6,843 nucleotides of DNA. It comes from Bacteroidales bacterium. Lineage in GTDB: Bacteria > Bacteroidota > Bacteroidia > Bacteroidales > JAGOPY01. The position numbers and the translations under genes were made by a program. The DNA is taken from positions 1 through 6,843 of the forward strand of contig DAOWEV010000183.1 of NCBI GenBank assembly GCA_030638325.1, read 5' to 3'. Under the pieces are notes generated by a model that ran no database searches, had not been told where the DNA came from, and worked only from the letters and a program-made list of their open reading frames with translations. Of this stretch, positions 1-6,322 are shown in pieces. The first letter of the stretch is position 1. Each line of letters begins with the position of its first letter.

Positions 1-993
1 ATGACTGATTCATTGTATTATATGGCAACTGACATTGGATTCTTTGTTTCAGTTGACTCCGGACATACCTGGCTGAATTACAATGAAGGATTAGATACAT
101 TGGTAATTCGCAATATAGCAATTATTGATCAATATTATTTTGCAGGAACGCCTTCAGGATTATACCGCTCTCCACCATCACCCATATACTGGAATCCTGT
201 TAATAATGCGCTGGGTAGTGTTCCAATATTTAATTTTTCCGTAAATGATTCAATTGTAATTTGTAACGCAGTATTCGGTCAGAATAATTCAAGCATGGTT
301 CGTTCATCAGATTATGGGGAGAATTTTCAGGCATTATGTATCGATTGGGATTGCGCTACATTTTCAACGATATACACTGAACCTTATTTCTACTGTATGG
401 ACTGGACGGACTCAATTTATTATTCACTATACGATGGATTGAACTGGAGAGAGATTCCATTTAATGATCCTGTTTTCCGGGGATGGCATTTTACAGGCAA
501 TGAAAGTTGTTTTTTGCTGGGAGGTAGTAAAATGGGTGGGGTTCCATATGATAATTTTTTGGCAATTACATATGATTTGGGATTTAACTGGATGGATATC
601 ACACCTGGTCTTCCGCATACAATATATGCACCTGGAATAAATAGCACAATTATCAATAATAGTAGAATATTTACCTCACCTAATTTTAACGGTTTATGGT
701 ACCGTGATGACCTATTAACAAGAACGCCAGAAATCAATAAACATGATCCACATAGCATTAAAATATGGCCAAACCCCTTTCATGATCATCTAACTGTGGA
801 ATTTCAGAATAAGATAAGCAGTAAAATGAAATTAGTTCTATTTGATCTTTTGGGACGAATTGTTTATCAAACCGAATTGGTTACCGATGGCCGGAAAGTA
901 TTTATAAATGACATTAATATTCGTTCAGGTATTTATTTATTATCTGTAAGAAACTCAAATAATAATTTTAGCGCCAAAGTAATAAAATATTAA
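1..993 (+). CDS. Asp-box (BNR/sortilin-like) protein with T9SS type A sorting domain, 5' partial
   Basis: This is a secreted or surface protein of the beta-propeller-like Asp-box class. Three Asp-box motifs are visible: SVDSGHTW at residues 17-24 (a perfect S-x-D-x-G-x-T-W), SSDYGENF at 102-109 and TYDLGFNW at 190-197. A 'FAGTPSGLYRS' turn typical of these repeats follows the first. Residues 252-330 form a T9SS type A C-terminal sorting domain (IKIWPNPF..., then DLLGRIVY, SGIYLLSV and a final KVIKY), so the mature protein should cross the outer membrane by T9SS. The first base of the window is an ATG, but there is no signal peptide, which such a protein needs, and it starts in mid-repeat. I therefore infer that the true start lies to the left and the frame is truncated. 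The stop is followed four bases later by the deacetylase start, suggesting one operon. Substrate or binding partner is unknown; Asp-box domains occur in glycosidases and in non-enzymatic proteins, and I see no sialidase catalytic signature. Confident about class, not about role. Confidence 0.85.
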   Translation: MTDSLYYMATDIGFFVSVDSGHTWLNYNEGLDTLVIRNIAIIDQYYFAGTPSGLYRSPPSPIYWNPVNNALGSVPIFNFSVNDSIVICNAVFGQNNSSMVRSSDYGENFQALCIDWDCATFSTIYTEPYFYCMDWTDSIYYSLYDGLNWREIPFNDPVFRGWHFTGNESCFLLGGSKMGGVPYDNFLAITYDLGFNWMDITPGLPHTIYAPGINSTIINNSRIFTSPNFNGLWYRDDLLTRTPEINKHDPHSIKIWPNPFHDHLTVEFQNKISSKMKLVLFDLLGRIVYQTELVTDGRKVFINDINIRSGIYLLSVRNSNNNFSAKVIKY

Positions 994-997
994 TACT

Positions 998-2074
998 ATG
1001 AAATTGAAAGCAGTCATATTATTTGTATGCTTTTTCATAATAATTATTGATACAGGGATTTCACAGGATCATAATTCACAAGAAAGTGATTTTATTGGCA
1101 AAGGAAACATTAATTGTTTTGTTTACCATAGGTTCGGTGATGATCGTTATCCTTCAACCAATATCTCGATAAATGATTTTAAAAGCCACCTGCAGTATTT
1201 AAAAAAAAATAATTTTCTTGTAATTACACTTGGCGAAGCTCTCGCTTTACTGATGACCGATAAAGGTGTTCCTGACAAAACCGTTGTTCTAACCATCGAC
1301 GATGGCTACAGCTCCTTTCTTAAAAATGGTATGCCTCTCCTGCGGCAATATGGTTATAAAGCTACCCTGTTCATAAATACTGAACAAATTGGATTAAACG
1401 ATTTTATCAGTTGGGATGAGGTAAGGGGCTTAGTACTGGAAGGTGTTGAAATTGGCAATCATTCACACTCTCATGCATACTTTATTAATTATAAACAGGA
1501 TCTGATAATTACGGAATTTAAAAATGACCTGGAAAAATCCCGGAAGATCTTTGAGGAGCAACTTGGAGAGTTCCCTTTATTGTATTCATATCCTTATGGT
1601 GAATATAACCTTGAAATGAAAGAGGAATTAATAAAGCAAGGTTTCATGGCTGCTGTTGCACAGAACTCAGGGGTTATATCAGGGATGAGTGACCTTTATG
1701 CTTTACCACGTTTCCCGATGACCGGTATATTCTCAAAACCTGAGAAGTTTATTGAGAAAGTTAATATGAAAGCATTACCTGTGAAGCTTGTCCAGGAGAT
1801 CAACCCTGTTCTCATCGATAATAACCAACCAGTCCTGAAATTAAAACTTCTGAATCCTGAAGTAATAAACACTGAGCTCATTCAGTGCTTTATTGGAGGA
1901 GTAAAAGATTGCAGCATTGACTATGATGAAGACCTTAATATTATCACCATCAGATCGAACCATCAACTTGAGGCAAGGAGAACGCTTTACACGGTAACAG
2001 CCCCTGCAGCAAATGATAATGATAGTTGGTATTGGTTCAGCTATATGTGGATTAACCCAGCTAAAGAAGATTAA
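998..2074 (+). CDS. Exported polysaccharide deacetylase (NodB homology domain) with extra C-terminal domain
   Basis: This is a predicted metal-dependent carbohydrate esterase (family 4 type) that removes acetyl groups from an N- or O-acetylated polysaccharide in the envelope. Residues 1-23 form a signal peptide (MKLKAV, hydrophobic run, ISQ); no lipobox is evident. The NodB core spans roughly 40-245. It contains VYHRF (42-46) and motif 1 TIDDGY (99-104; D101 expected catalytic base, D102 metal ligand). Motif 2 is H-S-x-x-H, with H155 and H159 as metal ligands, and motif 3 is SYPYGEYN (197-204). The Arg of the classic RxPY motif is absent, as in the 'YPYG' subfamily. ALPRFPM (235-241) matches the late core strand; I see no clear LxH motif 5. 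Residues ~265-358 form a separate, probably beta-rich domain I do not recognise (RTLYTVTAP, WYWFSYMWI). The start follows the previous stop by four bases with no Shine-Dalgarno, normal for the phylum. Substrate is not predictable from sequence. Confidence 0.9.
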   Translation: MKLKAVILFVCFFIIIIDTGISQDHNSQESDFIGKGNINCFVYHRFGDDRYPSTNISINDFKSHLQYLKKNNFLVITLGEALALLMTDKGVPDKTVVLTIDDGYSSFLKNGMPLLRQYGYKATLFINTEQIGLNDFISWDEVRGLVLEGVEIGNHSHSHAYFINYKQDLIITEFKNDLEKSRKIFEEQLGEFPLLYSYPYGEYNLEMKEELIKQGFMAAVAQNSGVISGMSDLYALPRFPMTGIFSKPEKFIEKVNMKALPVKLVQEINPVLIDNNQPVLKLKLLNPEVINTELIQCFIGGVKDCSIDYDEDLNIITIRSNHQLEARRTLYTVTAPAANDNDSWYWFSYMWINPAKED

Positions 2075-2192
2075 CTTGTGGTATGTCCATTTTTCTCATG
2101 ATGTGTTATAAAAGCTTAGCTAAACAGGATAATTTTCTAATTTAGATTCTTTTCAAATAACCCGGTTTCCAAAAAAAAAATATGTAATACAC

Positions 2193-2221
2193 TTTGTCAT
2201 AATGATATATGTTTACTTTTG
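2193..2221 (+). promoter_or_regulatory. Bacteroidota-type promoter for the 2259 gene
   Basis: TTTG at 2193-2196 (-33 element) is followed after 17 bases by TACTTTTG at 2214-2221, a perfect TAnnTTTG -7 element. This is the arrangement known for the primary sigma factor of Bacteroidota. Transcription should begin near 2227, giving a leader of about 30 bases to the ATG at 2259. That leader is A/C-rich (ACAAAAATCAAACGCT) and has no Shine-Dalgarno. The rest of the gap from 2075 is AT-rich with a 10-A run at 2171-2180 and no convincing terminator. Confidence 0.75.
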
Positions 2222-2258
2222 CATTCTATTCTACAAACCATAACAAAAATCAAACGCT

Positions 2259-4580
2259 ATGAAAAAATTATTACTTACAGGACTGTTAACAATGACAATG
2301 CTGGGGATGCTGGCTCAGCAGGTAGCACGTGATAAAGTAGTTCAGGAAATCGGAACATATACTACCTGTCCCTATTGCCCTGGAGCGGCCTGGGGAGCCG
2401 AAGACCTCATTGCTAACGGATGTGAAGTGGCCGTTATTGAGTATCACCATGGTGGATCAGACCCATTTTCTAATCCGACATCAGAAGCACGCATCAGCTA
2501 TTATGGCATAACGGGCTATCCCACGGCTTTTTTCGATGGTGTTATAAGTTATGTTGGCGGAAGCAGTACAACAAGTTTGTATACTACCTACCTTCCATTA
2601 TATAATCAAAGGATTATAATACCCTGTGATTTTACCATAGAAGTTTATGGTGAAAACAGCGGCCTCACATACGATGTTTCATTGCTGATAGAGAATGTGA
2701 ACAACAATACCAGTTCAAACCTTATTGCCCACCTGTCATTGACAGAGTCAGAAATTGTGTATTCCTGGTTGGGAGGAAACGAGTTGAACTATGTGTCCAG
2801 GATGATGGCCCCTGATCATCTTGGAACAGCTATTGATTTTACAAGTGGCAATGTACAGCAGGTTGACCTTCAGTTTACCATAGATCCAACATGGGTGACT
2901 ACGCATTGCGAGCTGGTGGCCTTCGTACAGGATAACGTGACCAAAGAGATAATGCAGGCTACTAAGGTGGACCTGGATAACCTTCAACCATTCCAGGCTA
3001 CTGCACAATTCTCCTGCAGCGATACCCTGCCCTGTGTTACTACCACGGTTGATTTTTATGACAACTCTATGGGGCAGGTCATTTCATGGGACTGGACCTT
3101 CACAGGTGGCACACCGCCCACCTCAACTGCTCAAAATCCAACCGTTACTTATAATTCACTTGGAAGCTATGATGTCCGGTTGATCGTTTCGGATGGCACT
3201 GTAACCGATACGTTAACGAAAGTGAGTATGATTGAGGTCATCACCACACCGGTTCAGCCAAACACTCCGGCCGGGCCTGAAGATCCTTGCGAAGATGAAA
3301 CCGGGCTTGGATATACCACGGATGCCGTCACCCATGCCACTGCCTATGCCTGGGAAGTACTCCCTGCCAATGCCGGAATCCTTACCGGTAATGGCACAAG
3401 TGCAACACTCAACCTGGCATCCGGGTTTTTGGGAGACTACACGGTAAAAGTCAGGGCTGATAATAATTGCGGACAGGGTACCTGGTCGCTGGAGCTGCTT
3501 GCTACGGTATATCATGTACCTATTCAGTATACATTGTCTGACGGAGGTGGCTATTGTGAAGGAGAACCGGGTATCGAACTTACGCTGGACGGATCGGAAA
3601 CAGGTATCGACTATGAACTTTTCCTGGATGATGTTGCGACCGGCGAGATACTGCCCGGTACGGGCTCAGCCCTTAATTTCGGCTACCAGCCAGGCACAGG
3701 GATCTATTCTTGTGATGCTTATACCGGGTACTGTTCCAATATCATGATTGGAAATGCCTATGTTTATGTAATATATCCCCCACCACAGGCAGCCACTCCG
3801 GCCGGCCCTGAAGAAGTATGCGCCAACGGTGATGATACCGATTATACAACGGAGGGTGCAACACAGGCTACCAGCTATGTCTGGACCATCTCACCTCCCG
3901 GGGCGGGAACCATTACCGGAACAACCACGGAAGCAACGATCGACTGGGATGAGAGCTATTCGGGTGTGGCATTGGTCGCTGTTAAAGGTATTAATGATTG
4001 CGGTGAAGGAATATTTTCTGATGACCTGGAAGTGACCTCTTATGAACCTCCTGCCACCGAGATTTCAGGTGACATACAGGTCTGCAATAACCAGGCGGGA
4101 GTGCTGTATAGCACCCCTGACAATGCGGGAAGCTCATACACCTGGGATATTACAGGGGGAACCATTAGCAGCGGGGCCGGAACCCATGAAATTCAGGTTA
4201 CCTGGGGAAGCCCCGGAACAGGAACACTTGTGGTAACGGAAGAAAATGAGCATGGCTGTGAGAAGACAACCGAAGCCTATGAAGTTACGATAGATGATTG
4301 TACAGGCATCGATGAGATCCTGGCAGGCGGATTTAAAATATTCCCCAACCCGGTTGATCAAACAGCGCATTTTGAGTTTACCTTGAATGATGCTGCAAAG
4401 ATCACCGTTACCGTCTTTAACAATATTGGCCAGATGATTTATCAGTCACAGGAATGGTATGATGCCGGCAAGCAATCATTTTCAATCAATATGAACAGCT
4501 TTCCGGAAGGTATTTATACCGTTCAGCTAATCTCTGAAGATGGCCGGAAAACAACAGCTAAGTTTACGAAAGTAAGATAA
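2259..4580 (+). CDS. Omp28/thioredoxin-like, PKD and Ig-like multidomain surface protein with T9SS type A sorting domain
   Basis: This is a 773-residue mosaic surface or secreted protein. Residues 1-20 are a signal peptide (MKKLLLTGLL...MLAQ). Residues ~22-240 look like an Omp28-related, thioredoxin-fold domain: CPYC at 37-40 is a CxxC motif, GYPT at 86-89 is the expected cis-proline loop, and FFDG follows. Residues ~248-327 are a PKD domain (ISWDWTFTGG, then GSYDVRLIVSDG). Next come a PKD-like module at ~335-418 (TPAGPEDPC...Y.W...NNCGQG), a different Ig-like module at ~420-505 (GGGYCEGEPG...TGIDYELF), a second copy of the first type at ~510-595 (TPAGPEEVC...NDCGEG) and a related module at ~598-678. 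Residues 690-773 are the T9SS tail (FKIFPNPV, NNIGQMIY, EGIYTVQL, KFTKVR). It is probably a single-gene unit from the promoter at 2193-2221. The CPYC could act in disulfide chemistry or be a binding remnant; I cannot tell. The modular half is visibly more GC-rich than the two genes upstream. Confidence 0.88.
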   Translation: MKKLLLTGLLTMTMLGMLAQQVARDKVVQEIGTYTTCPYCPGAAWGAEDLIANGCEVAVIEYHHGGSDPFSNPTSEARISYYGITGYPTAFFDGVISYVGGSSTTSLYTTYLPLYNQRIIIPCDFTIEVYGENSGLTYDVSLLIENVNNNTSSNLIAHLSLTESEIVYSWLGGNELNYVSRMMAPDHLGTAIDFTSGNVQQVDLQFTIDPTWVTTHCELVAFVQDNVTKEIMQATKVDLDNLQPFQATAQFSCSDTLPCVTTTVDFYDNSMGQVISWDWTFTGGTPPTSTAQNPTVTYNSLGSYDVRLIVSDGTVTDTLTKVSMIEVITTPVQPNTPAGPEDPCEDETGLGYTTDAVTHATAYAWEVLPANAGILTGNGTSATLNLASGFLGDYTVKVRADNNCGQGTWSLELLATVYHVPIQYTLSDGGGYCEGEPGIELTLDGSETGIDYELFLDDVATGEILPGTGSALNFGYQPGTGIYSCDAYTGYCSNIMIGNAYVYVIYPPPQAATPAGPEEVCANGDDTDYTTEGATQATSYVWTISPPGAGTITGTTTEATIDWDESYSGVALVAVKGINDCGEGIFSDDLEVTSYEPPATEISGDIQVCNNQAGVLYSTPDNAGSSYTWDITGGTISSGAGTHEIQVTWGSPGTGTLVVTEENEHGCEKTTEAYEVTIDDCTGIDEILAGGFKIFPNPVDQTAHFEFTLNDAAKITVTVFNNIGQMIYQSQEWYDAGKQSFSINMNSFPEGIYTVQLISEDGRKTTAKFTKVR
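3259..4037 (+). repeat. Duplicated PKD-like module inside the 2259 gene
   Basis: The modules starting near 3259 and 3790 begin with nearly the same DNA (CACTCCGGCCGGGCCTGAAG versus CACTCCGGCCGGCCCTGAAG). They encode the same outline: TPAGPE, a Cys, Y-T-T, an A-x-A/S-Y-x-W core and a DNNCG/INDCG end. An unrelated Ig-like module lies between them. This indicates an old internal duplication rather than a recent tandem one, because the middles of the modules have diverged strongly. Confidence 0.65.
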
Positions 4581-4592
4581 AGATAGGACAAG

Positions 4593-4626
4593 TCGGAAGA
4601 CCGAAGTCCGAAGCAATTTTTAATTG
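4593..4626 (+). repeat. Heptanucleotide tandem repeat and weak hairpin between convergent genes
   Basis: Three tandem 7-mers (TCGGAAG, ACCGAAG, TCCGAAG at 4593-4613) follow the 2259 gene. A small AT hairpin comes next (CAATT 4614-4618, loop TTT, AATTG 4622-4626). TCGGA/TCCGA (4593-4597 / 4607-4611) can also pair. The site lies in the 81-bp gap between two convergent genes, so it may help end transcription from both sides, but the stems are short and I rate a terminator role as weak. Confidence 0.45.
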
Positions 4627-4661
4627 GGTAATAGCATAATTAGTAATTCCTGCTTGTCAGC

Positions 4662-5408
4662 TCAAGAATTAAGAAGGCTGTTGTAGAATTTGATTACCAT
4701 CATCAGGTCTTCCTTCGATTTCATTTTGAGGCGATTCGACTTGATGAAGGCAGATATCTCTTGTTCCTTGTCTTTGAAGGCACAAAGCACACTCTTTTTG
4801 GTGAGAGCCACTTTTATAGCAGGCTGCTCACCTTTTTTTATATAAAACTCACAACAGTTGATGAATATTTCTGTAGGATCCTTACCTGATTCCTCATCCG
4901 GCGCAAAATGATACTTAACCATCCTTCTGTATAATAACCGGCAATCATTGTCAATCAGCACTTCAAAGTAATCATCCGCAATTTCTCCGTCTTTTATAAA
5001 TTCAGTATAAACAAAAAGACGGTCATTTAAGGTCAGGTAGTCGATCTCATCCGGGTTGGCAAAAGCAAGGGTATCTTCATCCCGGATGAACTGCATCTGA
5101 TGGTAATAGATGTTATACCTGAGTTTTAGATCATCCATCGAAGTATTGTCGGCCAATACGACTTTCCCATCTGTAAAATCATCGAACAGGTACATACTTC
5201 CCTCCACTCCCAAAGAGTGATCCCAGGAAATATTACTGCCGCCTGATGCAGCTGAAGGCAAAACAGCTCTGTCGTTGTATGCAAGACTTGATGGCTCAAC
5301 CTGAGATACTCTGTTTTTTTGGATTGTCCTGTTTTCTTCCTGGGCAAACGCTAATGTCGATGATAAAAGAAAAAGTAAACAGGCAAGGGAGATAATTGGT
5401 TTTTTCAT
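4662..5408 (-). CDS. Exported protein of unknown function (Bacteroidota-type)
   Basis: This encodes a 248-residue protein with a clear signal peptide at residues 1-23 (MKKPIISLACLLFLL...AFAQ). The mature part contains a soluble alpha/beta-looking region. Recognisable stretches are GSMYLFDDF (70-78), a LRYNIYYHQM strand (96-105), LAFANPDEIDYL (114-125), LFVYTEF (131-137), YFEVLIDNDCRLLYRR (147-162) and a C-terminal helix ending KEDLMMVIKFYNSL. From memory this outline recurs in uncharacterised Bacteroidota proteins; I do not know a function. There is no lipobox, no T9SS tail and no membrane segment after the signal peptide, so the likely location is the periplasm or outside. The frame is open to an ATG at 5444, but I place the start at 5408. 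There, a GGAGG lies five bases upstream, the signal peptide begins immediately, and the upstream ATG overlaps the predicted -7 element. It converges with the 2259 gene. Confidence 0.75.
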   Translation of the reverse strand: MKKPIISLACLLFLLSSTLAFAQEENRTIQKNRVSQVEPSSLAYNDRAVLPSAASGGSNISWDHSLGVEGSMYLFDDFTDGKVVLADNTSMDDLKLRYNIYYHQMQFIRDEDTLAFANPDEIDYLTLNDRLFVYTEFIKDGEIADDYFEVLIDNDCRLLYRRMVKYHFAPDEESGKDPTEIFINCCEFYIKKGEQPAIKVALTKKSVLCAFKDKEQEISAFIKSNRLKMKSKEDLMMVIKFYNSLLNS

Positions 5409-5413
5409 GGCGC

Positions 5414-5418
5414 CCTCC
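5414..5418 (-). promoter_or_regulatory. Shine-Dalgarno site deciding the 5408 start
   Basis: CCTCC on the plus strand reads GGAGG on the minus strand, five bases before the ATG at 5408-5406. The other starts in this window lack such a site. Together with the signal peptide position it selects this ATG over the in-frame ATG 36 bases upstream. Confidence 0.7.
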
Positions 5419-5443
5419 GTTTTTAAAAATGATATGATATTCA

Positions 5444-5451
5444 CAAATATA
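5444..5451 (-). promoter_or_regulatory. Probable -7 element for the 4662-5408 gene
   Basis: The minus strand reads TATATTTG, a full match to the Bacteroidota TAnnTTTG element, ending 35 bases before the chosen ATG. This predicts a leader of about 30 bases, like that of the 2259 gene. No clear TTG/TTTG -33 element lies 17-23 bases upstream (the best is TTTCTG), so the promoter is only partly supported. Confidence 0.5.
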
Positions 5452-5487
5452 CGAAATTTATGCCAGAAATCCTAATTTATTGAGATC

Positions 5488-5578
5488 TAATATTGTAAGG
5501 CCTGATATTGCAGGTTATTGAAACCGGACAGTGTATCATTTTGGAACATCATTGTACATAAATGAACAATAACCTGCG
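5488..5578 (+). repeat. 91-bp direct repeat, copy A
   Basis: It matches 6323-6413 without gaps at a constant offset of 835 bases, identical at 82 of 91 positions. Both copies contain TTGTAAGGCCT near the left end, a conserved middle beginning GAAACCGGACAGTGT, and AAATGAACAA near the right. Copy A also contains a perfect 11-bp inverted repeat, GCAGGTTATTG (5510-5520) with CAATAACCTGC (5567-5577). Inside it, TCATTT (5536-5541) pairs with AAATGA (5560-5565). No open reading frame is present. It may be a non-coding palindromic repeat family or the remnant of a mobile element end. Confidence 0.85.
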
Positions 5579-5623
5579 AGCGTCTGGAAGACCTCACAGC
5601 GTTTTAATTAGCAGTGGTGAGGT
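5571..5623 (+). repeat. Overlapping imperfect palindromes left of the hairpin module
   Basis: AACCTGCGAGCGTCT (5571-5585) and AGACCTCACAGCGTT (5589-5603) are imperfect reverse complements around a GGA loop. The second arm also holds ACCTCAC (5591-5597), which pairs perfectly with GTGAGGT (5617-5623). The two foldings compete. The general form, AACCTG..GAG..GTCT facing AGACCTC..CAG..GTT, resembles palindromic intergenic repeats I remember from other Bacteroidota genomes; that recall is unverified. Confidence 0.55.
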
Positions 5624-5633
5624 TAAGTTGTAA

Positions 5634-5716
5634 ACCGCGAAGCGGTATGACAATAATAGCCACGGGTGAAACCTGTGGAAAAAAATACGGGTGTGTTAAC
5701 AACTCCATAGGAGTTG
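5634..5716 (+). repeat. Three-hairpin REP-like module, left copy
   Basis: Hairpin 1 is ACCGC-GAA-GCGGT (5634-5646). Hairpin 2 is CCACGGGT-GAA-ACCTGTGG (5660-5678, 8 bp with one G-T wobble). Hairpin 3 is CAACTCC-ATA-GGAGTTG (5700-5716, 7 bp). Spacers are 13 and 21 bases; the first contains CAATAATA. The module ends two bases beyond the transposase stop codon at 5719-5721, so hairpin 3 could also serve as its terminator or 3' end, although no T-run follows on the minus strand. Confidence 0.8.
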
Positions 5717-5718
5717 AA

Positions 5719-6165
5719 TTACAATAAATATTTTTCATCAAATTCAATACCGTGTTCGTTTAATAATTTTGTGTATTCTTCACGGAAAGCTATGGTTTTA
5801 TGATGTGTTTCCTGGTTTTCTATATAATAGATCAATGCTTCTTTTTCTTTTATGGAATAAGTAAAGGCGCCATAACCTTCTTGCCATGCTTTAAAAGCGG
5901 GAAATAAGCCTTGTTCTTTTATCCATACTGATGAGGATACCTTTATATCCTTAACCAGTGATGATACTGCGATCGTTGGATGAATATGCGTAGCAATGTG
6001 TAGATGGTCTTCTACTCCGTTAATTCTGTATAAAATACATTTTTTGTTTTTTAGGATGCCCCAGATGTATCTATATAGCTTTTCACGATTTTCTTTTATT
6101 AGTGCTTTTTCTCTCTTTTTCGTAGAGAAAACAATTTGATAGAGTATTTGAGTATATGTTGTCAT
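5719..6165 (-). CDS. tnpA: IS200/IS605-family (Y1, REP-associated type) transposase
   Basis: This is a 148-residue HUH single-strand transposase, which cuts and rejoins one DNA strand at sites flanking hairpins through a tyrosine intermediate. The HUH motif is H54-L55-H56 (in GVEDHLHI). The catalytic tyrosine should be Y114 in the helix YYIENQ (113-118), corresponding to the tyrosine in the QYIENQ helix of the IS608 enzyme. Q118, four residues later, is the expected metal ligand. Also present are the N-terminal strand TQILYQIVFSTKKR, the basic SSLVKDIKVSSSVWIKE helix and the WQEGYGAFTYS stretch usual in Bacteroidota members. Length is normal for the family, with no frameshift, so it may be active. 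The start has an A/T-rich leader without Shine-Dalgarno and a strong hairpin 17 bases upstream. Whether it is a mobile IS or a domesticated RAYT depends on genome copy number, which cannot be seen here; the hairpin modules favour the RAYT-like view. Confidence 0.92.
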   Translation of the reverse strand: MTTYTQILYQIVFSTKKREKALIKENREKLYRYIWGILKNKKCILYRINGVEDHLHIATHIHPTIAVSSLVKDIKVSSSVWIKEQGLFPAFKAWQEGYGAFTYSIKEKEALIYYIENQETHHKTIAFREEYTKLLNEHGIEFDEKYLL

Positions 6166-6181
6166 ATTAATTTAGTTTATT

Positions 6182-6267
6182 GAACCCCTTTCGGGGTTCT
6201 GATATAATAGCTCCTGTTGTTTCCATAAGCTTCGCATATGGTTATTATTGTTCTATCCCTTCGGGAT
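6182..6267 (-). repeat. Three-hairpin REP-like module, right copy (inverted)
   Basis: Read on the minus strand the order is as in the left copy. Hairpin 1 is ATCCC-GAA-GGGAT (6267-6255). Hairpin 2 is CCATATGC-GAA-GCTTATGG (6241-6223, one T-T mismatch). Hairpin 3 is GAACCCC-GAAA-GGGGTTC (6199-6182). Spacers are 13 and 23 bases, and the first again holds CAATAATA. Stem sequences differ from the left copy but pairing is kept. Hairpin 3 lies 17 bases before the transposase ATG, inside or just ahead of its leader, where it could shield the gene from read-through transcription. Confidence 0.8.
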
Positions 6268-6322
6268 TTTTAGCTAAGTTAATATTTATACCCAGCACAT
6301 CAAAATAATATTTAACCAAATA

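Larger units (their letters stand above)
5634..6267 (-). mobile_element. REP-associated / IS200-like element: transposase between inverted hairpin modules
   Basis: An intact single-strand (HUH, Y1) transposase gene lies between two inversely oriented copies of the same three-hairpin module. There is no TnpB, no other cargo and no long terminal inverted repeat of the DDE type, as expected for IS200/IS605 or REP-associated (RAYT) elements, which use imperfect palindromes as recognition sites. The limits given are those of the hairpin modules. True cleavage sites cannot be fixed from one copy and could lie in the 55 bases on either side. Confidence 0.65.

Noticed and set aside
3213..4370. Several open frames over the Ig-like part of the 2259 gene, both strands
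   Set aside because: They are shadows of a GC-richer coding region; the domain signatures are all in the main frame.
5541..5557. Sigma-54-like promoter (TTGGAAC...TTGTAC) inside both direct repeats
   Set aside because: The GG and G(T) are nine rather than ten bases apart, the second element lacks GC, and no plus-strand gene follows either copy.
5579..6322. Equal 55-bp gaps between each 91-bp repeat and the nearest hairpin module
   Set aside because: The two gaps have unrelated sequence, and the repeats face the same way while the modules are inverted, so opposite repeat ends adjoin the modules; probably coincidence.
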